Part shown: one piece after another, positions 22,690-34,043 of the stretch
Position numbering within the stretch: the first letter of the stretch is position 1
Layout of the letters: each line of letters begins with the position of its first letter
Notes under the pieces: model-generated
Seen by the model: only the letters and a program-made list of their open reading frames with translations
Database searches by the model: none
What the model was told of the DNA's origin: nothing
DNA from: Ceratopteris richardii
Lineage: Eukaryota; Streptophyta; Polypodiopsida; Polypodiales; Pteridaceae
Reading direction: 5' to 3'
DNA length: 64,000 bases
Assembly (NCBI GenBank): GCA_020310875.1
Contig: CM035412.1
Coordinates: 131,708,874-131,772,873, forward strand
Translations under genes and position numbers: made by a program

Positions 22690-23496
22690 GGTTCAAAAAG
22701 TAATTTGCAAGGGTGTGGAGGTGCTTAAGATGGTCCACCCTTCATCGAAATGGCGTGCCAATACACTTCCAATAGTCAATGCTTCAAAACTGTGCTCGAA
22801 GAGGATTGTTGAAGGATGAACAACAAACTCAAGGGTGTGAAGCTTAGCTTGGATTCCCACCTCCAAACCATCTTCATATTTTTGTTGCAATCTATCCTCT
22901 GGTACATCTTCAAACATTTGAACCAATAGTAAATTTTGCAAGAACTACTCCGTGTAGGTAGTAACCGTATCTCCCTCCTTCCATGTAAGGGTCGTCCATG
23001 CATGTCAAACATGTAAATGGTATTGAGGAGGAAGAAAAGAATCCTTCACTTTATCTTGGAAAGCCTTCCACGTTGTCGGACGTCCGGTACTGTGCCGCAG
23101 GACATTCCACCAGAGTTGAGCTTTTCCTACTAAATAGTTAGTGGCAAATTTGACTTTTTCACTTTCAGCATATGTTTCGTCAGTATAAAAATCATCAAAC
23201 TATGACATCCATGAAAGGATTAAAGGGTCATCCTTACGGCCATCAAACTATAAAAACTGGTAATTCTTAATGGCAATCTTGGAGTGCATGCCATCCAATT
23301 GGGCAGAGACAATAGCTTTGACCATCCTCGTAAGGTTGTCTTCATCAGTTTTCATCTTTTCGAGTATTTCATTGCATTGTCGGATCTCATTCTAAGCACC
23401 TTGTAGTTTGTGCCACAGGAGCTCAAGTTGTTGCTTGAGTGTTACCTCCAGCAGAGGTGATTCACCAAAATCCTCCATGTTGTTCATAGGGTCCAT
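22690..23496 (-). pseudogene. gag: GYP3 gag
   Basis: Start Met at 23496 (MDPMNNMEDF), then a Gln-rich N-terminus, FDGRKDDPLILSW, FDDFYTDE, ESEKVKFATNYLVGKAQLWW, HSTGRPTTW, SFLPPQYHLHV and AWTTLTWKEGD. The last block, KYEDGLEVGIQAKLHTLEF, is in a good open stretch at 22941-22693. Five or more stops lie in the first two thirds. Compared with GYP1 this copy shows more of the C-terminal half of the protein. Confidence 0.8.
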
Positions 23497-23655
23497 GAAG
23501 ATGTAGAGAACAAAACCCTCTTGCTAGATATGTAGAACAATTTTTGAGATTGTTTGAGTTAAAATGTAAAAGGAAGGGTTGTTCTTGGGAATTGAAAAAG
23601 TAAGAAAGAGATGAAAGTTGATTAAATATAAGAAAAGAGAAGTAGAGTGACAACA

Positions 23656-23731
23656 CAAAGAGATAGTGTAGTGGTAAAACACTTCCCTTGTGTGGGTGAG
23701 GTTGTGGGTTCAAATCCTCCCACCTTGGTGA
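23656..23731 (+). other. tRNA-like pol III box pair in GYP3 leader
   Basis: A-box-like TAGTGTAGTGG (23664-23674) and B box GGGTTCAAATCC (23706-23717), in the same order, orientation and leader position as in GYP1. The B boxes are identical in the two copies, although the surrounding leaders have diverged. Confidence 0.6.
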
Positions 23732-24108
23732 ATATATAACTCCTTATTGCCACTCATAAATTAAAATTGCTTTGCATGTAGCCAACGATCCCCAAGGCAA
23801 CCTTGGGTGCCAAAGATGCCAAAGTAATGCCTTAACTTATGCCTTATTCGATGCCTTGGAGTAAGCCGAAGGAGCAAATGTAGGTGTAAACATAGGCATA
23901 AACATAGGTGTAAACATAGGTTATGGTTTTGGAACTGGAACAAAAACAGAAACCAAAACCGGAAACAAAAACGGAAATGAAAATGGAAATGGAAACAGAA
24001 ACAGGAACCGAAATCAGAATCAGAATCGCATCGCGAACAGAGAACAGCGAAACAGAGATCAATTCGCCAAATGAACAGAAAAAGATCCCTCTATAGTGAC
24101 AGGTGCAA

Positions 24109-24120
24109 GGCTCTGATACA
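24109..24120 (-). promoter_or_regulatory. GYP3 primer-binding site
   Basis: The minus strand TGTATCAGAGCC next to GG and the LTR edge at 24123 matches the tRNA-Met complement with one substitution or deletion near its 5' end. Confidence 0.75.
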
Positions 24121-24122
24121 CC

Positions 24123-24660
24123 TGTTATCAGGATCTTGCTCACTTGCACACAAAGGTTATGAATGCATAAAACACATAGAAAACTAGAGACACCAAGAGA
24201 CGAGACCGAACGCAGTATTGGGTTCAATCTCCCCCCATGCACTTTATTTCGACATTCCATAGAGTGCATGTATTTATAGGAATTTTTTATTATGTCGAAA
24301 AGAGTGGTTACATAAGAGCAGCTTCGAAAAGCATGCGTGAAAGTAAAAGTTGGTGAATTTTGTAGAAAGCCTTTGCTTTTAATATTAGAAATGGCAGTCT
24401 ACAATGACTCTTATTCTAACCACTACTTTTCTAGCTATTTCTAACAATAGAACCTTCTACGTGAGTTTATTTACAAACTAAATTATAAATCACATTTATT
24501 GATGTCCGCCCTAAAGTCAAATTATTGATGTCTGCCCTTTCATGCTTTCACTCCCTCACGAACCTTCAACTGCTATATCAAAAACACCAAAACACATTAA
24601 TAAATTAATAAATTAACACTCCAAAAATGCATTGTTTAACATATTCCATAATTTATAACA
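24123..24660 (-). repeat. GYP3 5' LTR
   Basis: About 538 bp, minus strand TGTTATAAATTATGG ... CCTGATAACA, with inverted TGTTA/TAACA ends. TATA-like CCTATAAATA is the complement of 24271-24280. It is related to the GYP1 LTR along its length. Confidence 0.8.
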
Positions 24661-24858
24661 AAAAAATTCATGGAATTTGGCTTCCTCAATCTACTATATT
24701 CCTCTTCTACTTTTACCTTTTACAAGTTACCAAGATATGTGTTTTACTCTTGGAAGTTTTACAAACATGTGTTAACATGACCATATTTGTGTGAGTTAAA
24801 TTATGAGAATAGTCCATTAGTTAAGGAAAAACTTTTAGGCTTGCTTATTTCCCTAACA
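24661..24858 (-). repeat. COP4 5' LTR remnant
   Basis: About 195 bp with close similarity to 14695-14886 (for example GGAATTTGGCTTCCTCAATC). It ends in TAACA at the TACAC target duplicate. The rest of this LTR was lost at or after the GYP3 insertion. Confidence 0.85.
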
Positions 24859-25300
24859 TACACTACTATTTAGCCATTGAGATCAAATTCAAGAATGATA
24901 GTATCTATATGACACAACAAAAATACATTGAGAAACTTTTAGATAGATTTTAGATGAAAGATTTTAAACTTATGTAGACACCTATGGATGTTAATGTGTC
25001 ATTATAGGAAGATGTAGAATCTAAAACTTTTGATGCCACCTTATACATTCAAGCAGTTGGATGCTTTATCTATCTATCTATGTAGTACATGACTAGACAT
25101 TTAGTTTGCAATTTCTTGAGTATCAAGGTTCATGCACAAAAAAATCAAGATCCATTGGAAAGCAGTTAAGAGGCATATTTATAGACATTAGAAGTTATCT
25201 ACACAATAGAAACTTATGCCAGTATGACATTGATTGGGAGATTGTGGAAAACAATTTCACTATGTCCTTAAGTTCCAATGTTCCAACACATGTGGATTTG
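24859..25300 (+). pseudogene. pol: COP3 RT C-half and RNase H start
   Basis: Continuation of the plus-strand copia interrupted at 13812: HYYLAIEIKFKNDSIYMTQQ, KYIEKLLDRF, a TPMDVN block, and IHWKAVKR of the connection region, with many stops. Similarity fades after about 25230. Confidence 0.78.
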
Positions 25301-25329
25301 ATTTCTAGCCTTTTGGTGAGATAATCTAT

Positions 25330-27050
25330 GGCTAAAATGATGTATTTTACATGGGATTTTCTAGATGGGTCCTACAAAGTCTATAGCCCACTTGGAAAAT
25401 GCACATCCTCCCACCATTGGTCTCAAGGGCATCTCATCCTTTATGATAGGCTATTGATACCTTTGACATGTGTCATAAGTCTTCACATAGGTATGAGCAT
25501 CCATATGAAGAGTGGGCCTCCAAAGGCCTGAGAACAAGGTAGTTTTGATTATATGATTGGGTCCAAAGTGCCCACCTACAACACCACTATGTGTAGTTTC
25601 TAAAATCTTCATGTATTCACTCTCATGGACACATAGTCATAGGTAACCATTTGTGCCTTGTTTATACACATTCTCTCCAATAAAAGTGTACTCTTTGGCT
25701 TGTTGCTCTAAACTCCTTATCTCCATAAGTTTGCATTTGGGAAAACTTCATTATTTCAAGAAATCAACCAATGGATCACTCTATTCTAGTACTAAAGTGA
25801 CCTGATATAAGATCACAAACTTCAATGGGGTTAGGCTAATACAACTAGGACATTGCTCAAGTAGATGGTGAACATCTACCTCCATGGTAGGCCAATATAC
25901 TCCTAATCATTTAAAAATTTTCAAAGTTTTAAATTTGGAGCGATGATGTCCTAACAATCTTACATGGCCTTGTTGTAGTAGGATTTGTATTCTTCTTCCT
26001 ACACACAAAAAATAATACACCACCATTCTATTTGTAAATGCTTCCTACTATTAGTTGATACCTTCATGATTGCATGATCTCTTCTTCCATTGTTTCATGT
26101 GCTAATTCACAAGTCCAAAAGGTAGCACTGGGATATGAGTCTTTGCCCAATTAGGAACTACTTCTAGGCTGAACAGATATGCATCTAGAAGTCTATCAAA
26201 CACACCTTGCAATAATTCTCTTGAACTAATCCATAAGAGGTGATTGACCCTAAGGTGGGTCTTACCTTTCCTAAAAACTATTTCAAAATCATACTCCATT
26301 AGTAAGAGAAACCATCTTACTAAGCACCCTCTATTACAAGGCTTGTTGACCAAATATAAGAGTATTTGATGATTTGTTAAAAACTTGAACTTGTTGGCCA
26401 AAAGATAGTTTTTAAAATTCTTAACCACATATGTCATTCCCAATCCTTCTCTTTCAGTTGTCATGTAATTCCTTTCTGCCACACTCAATTGTCCGCTAGC
26501 ATAAGCTATGTGTAGACCCAAATTTTCTTCTCTATTTGGTTGTGTTAGCACACATCCAATCACAAAATTGGACGCCTCGACATGAACGTGGAATGGTTTA
26601 TTCCAATGAGGCATCAATATCTGTGTCGAGCACAAACATCTTTTTAGCTATGTGAAGGATGTTTTACATTTGTTGTTTCCCTCAAATTCTATTAAAAGGT
26701 TGTTAAGGGTTTTAGCTATGATCGCATACATGTGGATAAATTATCTATAATATACACAATGCCCCATAGAGGCTTGTAATTCCTTTACTGCCCTAAGTCT
26801 TGGTAATTCTACTATGGCACTTATCTTATCCTTATTTATTGTTATCCCAGTTTTCAAGACTATGTCTCCAAGGATTTCCCTTGTACCATGAACACACACT
26901 TTTCCAGATTTAGGCATACTCGATACTCTTTGCACTTGTCAAACATTTTTTTGAGCTCTAGAATGTGATTCTTAAGTGGGAATGAGCACACAAAGTATCC
27001 ACATAAACTTGCAAATGATCTCTTAGAAATTCCTTAAAAAAAGTAAAACC
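25330..27050 (-). pseudogene. pol: GYP4: Ty3/gypsy RT thumb, RNase H and integrase N-terminus
   Basis: Minus-strand gypsy pol. The RT thumb is at 26935-26741 (GDIVLKTGITINKDKISAIVEL; the preceding frame shows KEYRVCLNLEKC). RNase H is at 26635-26102: LMPHWNKPFHVHVEASNFVIG (catalytic Asp changed to Glu), TTEREGLGMTYVVKNFKNYL, FLTNHQILLYLV and VRWFLLLMEYDFEIVFRKGK. The integrase H2C2 region is at about 25620-25430 (HSGVVGGHFGPNHI, TYDTCQRYQ) and the first core block FSKWAIDFVGP is near 25395. It is truncated at both ends. The RT palm would lie right of 27050, where COP5 starts. Confidence 0.82.
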
Positions 27051-27056
27051 TTAAAA

Positions 27057-27330
27057 AGACCAAGGTATCATGGAGGGGGAGAATACTTCTCCCATGAATT
27101 TTATTCATACCTACAAGATAGAGGAATGAAGACAGAGATCACCACTAGGTACATGCCTAAAAAAAGTTAGTACCAAAAAGGAGGAATAGGACCATTGTGG
27201 AAGTAGCAAGCTCCATGTTGAATCAGAAGAACCTACCCAATTACTTATGGGCAGAGGCAATATCCACTACCACATACTTGATAAATAGATTGCCTTCAAA
27301 CACTTTGGATGGTATGACTCTTTATGAATA
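27057..27330 (+). pseudogene. pol: COP5: copia integrase fragment
   Basis: Plus-strand fragment encoding HGGGEYFSHEFYSYLQDRG, ITTRYMP and, after frame changes, RRNRTIVEVASSMLN, NYLWAEAISTTTYLINRL and LDGMT. This is the Glu side of the copia integrase core. It is flanked by unrelated sequence on both sides. Confidence 0.8.
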
Positions 27331-28469
27331 TCCTTAGGGCAATAGAAAAATTTGGTGCAATTGCAGACATCTGAGAAAGCTTTAGGGTAATGATTTTGTT
27401 CATGCCCTCTGGCACTATGGTCTCCTTGTCTAAGGGGATGGGGGTGCCATACATCTTTGAAGATTTTGTGACAAAATGGTGTCAAAATAAAAAATTTCTT
27501 TAATGGTTCACATGGAAGTAGGGATGGTATCATAGACGTGCCTGATACATCTTTGTCTTGCCATGGTGTAAGGTTTGGGTTAGGTAGTAACATCTCTAGA
27601 AATCGTCCTTGGGTAGAGGATCACGAAAGTATGTGTGTAAGCTTACTTTCTCCCAAAGAAGCTTTAGTTTATCTACATTTTTTAATCCTTCAAACTCTTT
27701 CAAGAAACATTGGAAACTATTCCATTTATTTTTTAATTCAAGCTTTGCTTCCTAGATGTAACGTGCATTGTCTAAGGGCCATATCAACCCTTGGAACAAA
27801 TGTGATTTGATATATACTTTCTCTTCCTATTTTGTCGGTGGGTCTTTGATGGGTATCTCTTTAGGTTTCTCTCCAAACTCTAGGGGTGGGGGCAAGGGTT
27901 AGTCCTCTATGGGTATGTTCTAGAGGTTGATGAGCATCCTACTAGTGCCCATTGCTTCCATGGTGCTTTGTTCTAAAAGTTTCTGGAAAGATATGCTAAG
28001 ACAAAGAAAACACATTTTAATATTGTTGGAGACATGCCAAGTGTGTGGACTTGGAACAAGAAGGGTCATTACCTTCTAGTTTAATTAAGGCATTGCTTAT
28101 TATCCTAAACCTAGAGGAAGTCTTTTATTAAGATTCAAATTTACTATTTGATTTTAGATTGAATGCTTGCGCAATACTAAAGGCTCTCTAAGGTCCTCAT
28201 CATGACAAACCAAGAGTTTGATTGTAAAGGGGATGCCATGTAGGAAACAAGGGACTTATAACTCATCTTAGCAAGGGGTTGCATCACCTCCGAATACAAT
28301 GAGATAGGCTTCCAATGGATTCATGTGTATCCCCATGGCTTGACAACAAGAATACTTGATGGCACTTGTGGTGGCTGTCGAATCAGTCATGGATCTAGGC
28401 AACTTTGTTATATTTCCCACTCCTAACTTGAATGAAATGAATATCTATAATGCTAGGATTGGTATCTGT
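27331..28469. other. no recognisable gene
   Basis: Both strands are full of stops. Nothing firm is visible. The minus strand could hold decayed gypsy gag or protease belonging to GYP4, but no diagnostic motif (D-T/S-G, CCHC) survives. Confidence 0.35.
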
Positions 28470-30430
28470 GTTTAATTAGGAACAACAAGTAGCATATCAA
28501 CAATGTATGCAACATTGATAAGAAGTACATCATGTGCATGCTTAACATATAAGGTGCTCTCAATTGGACTATTCTCAAAACCATGTGCTAGCAAGTAGGT
28601 ATCTTTTCATATCAAGCATGTGGTGCTTGATTCAAACCATATAATGCCTCTTTCAACTTGCACACTTTGTTTTCATGCCCTTTCTAAACAAAACCACAAG
28701 GCTGAAATGCATATGCTTCTTCATGTAACTTACCATTCAAAAATGCACGTTTAATTTCCAACTGGTGTACATCCCAACCATGATGAGCTCCATGTGCACA
28801 AATGCTATGAACAATGGTCATTAAACATGTGGGAGCAAAGTCTCATCAAAATCAATGACTCTCTTGAGCATAATCTTTGGCAAAAATCCTTGCGTATACC
28901 TACCAACTGTTCCATTAAGATTATGTTTCAGCTTGTATACCCATTTAGTGTCAATGGCCTTTTTGCCTAGAGGCAAATCGCAAAAAGATCAAGTGCCATT
29001 CTGTATAATAACATCACACTCTGATTTCATAGAAGCCATCTAATTTTCTAAATTTTGTGCTTCATCAAAAGAAAGAGGATCATTCTCATCACAAAGAATA
29101 GAGAAAACCCTTGCATAAAAATCTAATGCAAATGACGCACTATAAGATCCTGAAGTGGTACGATCTGACAAAGATGCATTAAATTTTCTATCTCTCAAAG
29201 TTTGCACCAGTCATTTAGGCATAGTTTTAGCCTCTTCTATTTCAACTCCCTCATCAACAAGTGCATCATGTTAATCTGCATTACAAATGGAATGATTTCC
29301 ATTAACATTTGGAATCTCTAAAGGATGAGAAATTGGCTCATTTGGATGAGAACTTGATTCTCCACTTGTGGAAAGAGGTTCCAAAGTGTCATACACATTC
29401 TTCGAGCTAACTAATGTCTTCTTGGTACATGAGAGTAATTGGTGAATTGCTTCTTCCACAAAAAAACATGATGGCTAACCAACATGCATTTAGTTTATGG
29501 ATGATACAAACAATAACCTTTGATTTCCAAATTGTACCCAACAAAAATACATTACATTGCTTTATTGTCCAATCTCTCACCTTGTTGTTTAGGCACTAAT
29601 GCATATAACAGACAACCAAAGACACACAGATGAGTAGTAGATAGCTTGCAACCATGCCAAGCTTCATATGGAGTGATCGATTGCAGTGCTTTGGTGAAAC
29701 ACCTGTTAACTACATATGTTACACACATAACACCCTCAAGCAAGAAGCTATGTGATAAAGCCTCACTTTTGACCATACATCTCACCATTTACATAACAAA
29801 CATGTTCTTTCTTTTAGAAAATCCATTTTTTTGAGGTGTATTAGGAATTTTACACTGATGTTTTATCCCACACTAAGCCAAAAATGCATTAAAATTAGAG
29901 GACATGTATCTTCCCCTCGATCAAAGGGTGCCCAATTCATATGTATGTAGATATTTAGCCATAATGAGGAACTCTTTGAAGCACATAAACACTTCTAACT
30001 TTTTTTTCAATGGATACACCCATGCATGCCTAGAAAAGTCGTCAATAAAAGTCATGAAGTAAATGTAGTTCTCAAATGAAGTATTTGCATAGGACCATAG
30101 ACATTAGCTCAAACTGAACCATCTTTTGAGAAGGAGGAATGCTAAATTTTGCCCAAAATATAGCCTTCATATACATGTTTATAAGGTACCTCAAGTTTGG
30201 GTAGAGTGGACACCATTTTAGATTTCTATAGGCAAAACAAACTAACCAAATTGAGATGAACAAAGTGTGCATGCCAAAGCTTTACATCTGAGATAGCCTG
30301 ATAATTTTGAATTGCTCATGTTGAATCATTCATAAATTTTGCATAGTGTATGATTTTATAAAGACCAAAACATGAAATGCGAGAAGCAATAATAACATTA
30401 CCACTTGAGAGATCATGAACTGTATTTTAG
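28470..30430 (-). pseudogene. pol: COP6: copia pol of the COP15/COP16 family, decayed
   Basis: Minus-strand relative of COP15. From right to left: the pre-integrase block HDLSSGNVIIAS (about 30400), the integrase zinc-finger end and PPSQKMVQF (about 30140), and core pieces with stops. Then comes the C-terminal ITPYEAWHGCKLSTTHLCVFGC frame (29788-29552), a linker with LLSCTKKTLVSSKNVYDTL (29459-29271), and RT motifs up to YGLNQAPHA and a degraded YIVDMLL (near 28500). In COP15 the latter is YVDDMLL. RNase H and both LTRs are absent. Confidence 0.78.
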
Positions 30431-32234
30431 TTTCTAATCTCTCACACATTCCATCTCTCTACAAAATACTAACCTATTTTTCTTGCCTCATGTTCATGGT
30501 AAATCGCTTCATACAGAGCTTCAAACAAACACACCGTACTAATTTTTTTGAATGTAGCGCATGAATAATCACCAAGATCTACATTTTGCTACATATGAAT
30601 TAAACTCTTTCACATTCCATAACATCATCCAATCCGATACAAATATTACAAACAAGTAAAAATGCCAACTCAACATCCATTCCCATGAGCTCACCTAAAA
30701 GGAAGAGACTCTCTTGACCAATTTTATAAACACCAAAGATATATCATAGATGAGAGACGGGCAAAGGGGGGTATTACAGAGGGATAGAGGATCAAGAGAA
30801 GAAGAAGAACAATAAAGAGTGAAAAAGAATAGTAGGCCAACAAAAGATCTAAGATAAAGAACGACTAGAAATTATCAATAATTTTTTTCTCCAACCCCAA
30901 TGTATTCTAGACGTTTTTGTACCATAATTCATTTGCATATAGTTAAAGAGGATTTCTCTAAGCTTTAAAAAGTTATCAAAGTTCTTAAAAATATCTTGTA
31001 AGATATTCACTCTATTGTTAGAAGGCATTGTAACTAGCAAAGAATCTTTTCTTTTGGTAGGGAAAACTTGGGTCAGCTTTTTATCTATGTCCTAAGAGCA
31101 TCCTAACTTCACAGGGCCTAAGCAAGCTCTAGTGGTAAGAAAGACTTGGGTTACATTTTATTTTTCCTATCTTAAGACTCGATCTTGACTTGGCAATGCA
31201 AGCAAACTGCTATTGTTGCCTCATCAAGTTAATTGAAAGAGAGCTTTGCTTGGTGAAGCTATCGATTGCTCATATGATATGTGAAATGATGTTATGAGTG
31301 AAGCGTTCCGGAAAATTCGGAAGGAAAGATCTGTGATCAACTTTCAAAAGCTATCCAAAGAGTGGTCAATTGAGAAATCCCTAGTCTCTCTAGGGTAGAA
31401 GGGTATGTGGTTGTAAGAAATACCCCCTCTTGAGGCACCATAGGTGTTCATTCTAGAAAACAACGAGTTGAAAAACCAGTGGGTCCCCCATGAATGGGAC
31501 AAAAAGGTTATAAAGCTTCTTTGTAATTATCTCTAGTTTTCTTGTATTTTTTCCTTGTTTTTAATTTTAGGCAAACTTTACAAACAAATCTAGTGAAATA
31601 TAAAGATCGTGTAACTCAACTTGTATCAGCTCTCAAGTTGAAGAGAGATTTTTAGATATGTGTAGTTTTGAAACCTACCTTGTGTTTAATCCTTGATTAT
31701 GTGTACATGAGAAACATGGAAAATAATAAATAACCTGGTTGTGTTTATGAAGCTATAATCCAACTTATCCACCTCATCATAATTGTATACAAGATTTCAT
31801 TACTCGTGGTATAAATGAGAGTGCTAGTAGGTTATTTTCAATGAAGCCCATACGTCCAACTCCTTGGGAGCTACCATTCCCTTACATGGCGCTATTTGCA
31901 AAACTTTGATACCATTATTGTAGTAATGTAAAACAAGGATATGGGAAAAAAGCACAACACAGATCAATGATAAAGCTAGAAAAGCACATGTAAGATGGAG
32001 AAATCGCAAAGATCAACATAGACAAGGAGAGATAAGGCAAAGAGATAAGAGAATCATTTCAAAATTCATACAATATTTAAGAAATGAGATGTACCTTGAA
32101 TTAGTCAAACAAAGAGACACTTTATATAGGTTATGTGAGGCCTTTGACCAATAACAAAAGAGATGAGTGATGGATAGCATTTCGCTCTTTTTTAGAGGAT
32201 TCTCGTACATATAAAATATGAAACTATAACAAAT
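30431..32234. other. no firm gene; weak tRNA-like block near 31120-31190
   Basis: AT-rich, with no coding similarity seen. At 31121-31140 the plus strand AGCAAGCTCTAGTGGTAAGA resembles an A box, and GACTCGATCTT at 31176-31186 is a poor B box. This might be an old SINE head. Confidence 0.3.
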
Positions 32235-32339
32235 GGGTGTGGTGTAGCGGTTTACGTCGAACGTCGTGGAGTAGAGAAGTATGGGTTTGATTCCCGCCCG
32301 GCTAGACATTTCAAATTTCTTTGTACTCTCAAAAAAAAA
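32235..32339 (+). mobile_element. SINE-1: tRNA-derived SINE candidate
   Basis: 105 bp. It has a head GGGTGTGGTGTAGCGGTTTA (A-box-like), B box GGGTTTGATTCC (32283-32294), a body end TTTCAAATTTCTTTGTACTC and a short poly(A). Imperfect flanking duplication TGAAACTATAACAA (32219-32232) / TGAAGCTATCACAA (32340-32353). Pol III transcription and LINE-driven insertion are the expected biology. It shares head and tail with SINE-2. Confidence 0.8.
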
Positions 32340-32868
32340 TGAAGCTATCACAATAAATATTTATACACTTTCAATAATGCCAAGTGCGAGGGATTCCATT
32401 TCTTCTCGACATCGATTATTATCAATTTATGGATACTTACATAGTGTTCATGGAAAGCTATAATATGGTCATTTTTCTTGGCATGCCTATTTAAAAACAA
32501 GGGAAGGAATCTACTAGTAAGGAGTTTCTTTTCATTAAATACAATTTTTTCTATTTTGGATAATGAATTGATTTTCTCAAAAGATCCAAAATAATTATTT
32601 TTTCTATTTTTGATAATGAATTACTTATTTTGGATCCTATGATATAAATGAAGCACATTTTTTGTAAGATTTATAAATCTTAAATTGGATACAATGACAA
32701 CAAGAAATCTTATAAATCAACTTATGGTAGCAACAAGAAATCTCATCTATCGACGTAATTGGGGAAAGGAGAAAAAATGTCATTGAGTAAAAGAAGCCAT
32801 TTATTTCTTTAGGTTATATCCTCTATTTTTTCAACTGGCCTTGGCAAAATGGTGTAATAAAATCCATT

Positions 32869-33016
32869 GGGTGTGGTTTAGCAGATGTGCCTTGTACTCC
32901 TAGGCAGATGGCCATGCCCGAGACTGGATGCCTCAAAGTTCCCCAAGATTGGTGCCTCTACCTTACAAGGTCCGGTGTGTGTGTCTTTTCAAATTCATTG
33001 TACTCTCCAAAAAAAA
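32869..33016 (+). mobile_element. SINE-2: related SINE candidate
   Basis: 148 bp. It starts GGGTGTGGTTTAGCAG and ends TTTTCAAATTCATTGTACTC plus poly(A). Flanks ATGGTGTAATAAAATC (32849-32864) / ATGATGTAATAAAGATC (33016-33032) form a target duplication. The head and 3' end match SINE-1; the middle (about 80 bp) is unrelated or strongly diverged and lacks a clear B box. Confidence 0.75.
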
Positions 33017-33828
33017 TGATGTAATAAAGATCGCAATGTCCGAGAAAGGAGGATCACTCCAAAAACTTATTATCCATATTTATGTCAATTATCTATAAGA
33101 TTTGTTCTTCTTTCGTTCTTCAAGATTTCTCTTTCCCTCACATAGAATTGCTTGAGTGGATCCCTTTACAAGTACTTACAATCCTGTGATAGATGGACCC
33201 AAAATCAATGCAAAAGATATAGAGAGAAACTTGTTACTATTGTAATTCTTCAGATTAAGCATACCATGAAAAGAAAGATATCGTAAGTGAGAAGGCAAGG
33301 AGCATAATTCGGATGGATGATAACAATGGGAAAACTTATAAAACAAAGCTTTATTTATTATTAGGTTTTTGTAAATTGTGACATAAATTTATTCTCGATA
33401 TATTGCCATCAAATGGACAAAATTGAGGTGGTTTTAGGCATTATTGAGGTGGTTTTAGGCATTAAACATGTCCAAGCATAGTTTGATTAAGCCTTCATAA
33501 GCTCATTATAAACTTGTTTCTCTTCAAATGTCTTGGTTACCTGCAAACAAAAAAGGCAAATTCAGAAAAATTAATATAGATAACCACACGAAGAGATAGA
33601 TAGGTATCTTGACATAGATAAATATCAAGATACATAAATGAATGTGGGATATGGGGGATCACATGGGTACTTTGCCCCTTCACTGTATTATTGAATCTTT
33701 TTATTAATTAAAGGATGAAAATAAAAAAAAGATATAAGAATAGATAGAATGTATTATTGAGTTCTTTTTATTAATTAAAGAATGAGAGATTAAGCCTCGG
33801 TTGAACTTCCTCTCTCTATATAAATAAA
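33017..33828. other. intergenic DNA downstream of the lipid-transfer gene
   Basis: No coding feature. It holds one perfect 21-bp tandem duplication at 33422-33442 / 33443-33463 (ATTGAGGTGGTTTTAGGCATT). It could contain a further exon or 3' UTR of the gene at 34044, but no splice pair can be supported. Confidence 0.4.
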
Positions 33829-34040
<212 letters not shown>

Positions 34041-34043
34041 TAC

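Larger units (their letters stand above)
22690..24660 (-). mobile_element. GYP3: Ty3/gypsy 5' part, same family as GYP1
   Basis: 5' LTR (24660-24123), primer site, leader with tRNA-like block and purine track, and gag, all minus strand. Pol and the 3' LTR are missing; homology ends near 22690. It lies within the outer part of the COP4 5' LTR (24661-24858 is the remainder), so it inserted after COP4. Confidence 0.83.
13813..24858 (-). mobile_element. COP4: Ty1/copia element split by nested insertions
   Basis: Minus-strand copia inserted into COP3. It is bounded by target duplication TACAT (13808-13812) / TACAC (24859-24863). It contains a 3' LTR (13813-14886), RNase H, RT, integrase and pre-integrase down to 17752, then GYP2 (17753 on), unassigned DNA, GYP3, and finally a 5' LTR remnant (24661-24858). 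Gag and protease are missing, so a deletion accompanied the nested insertions. Its LTR family is shared with COP14. Confidence 0.85.

Noticed and set aside
31824-32351. Minus-strand frames of 61 and 112 residues
   Set aside because: Hydrophobic, no recognised family; one runs straight through the SINE-1 insertion.
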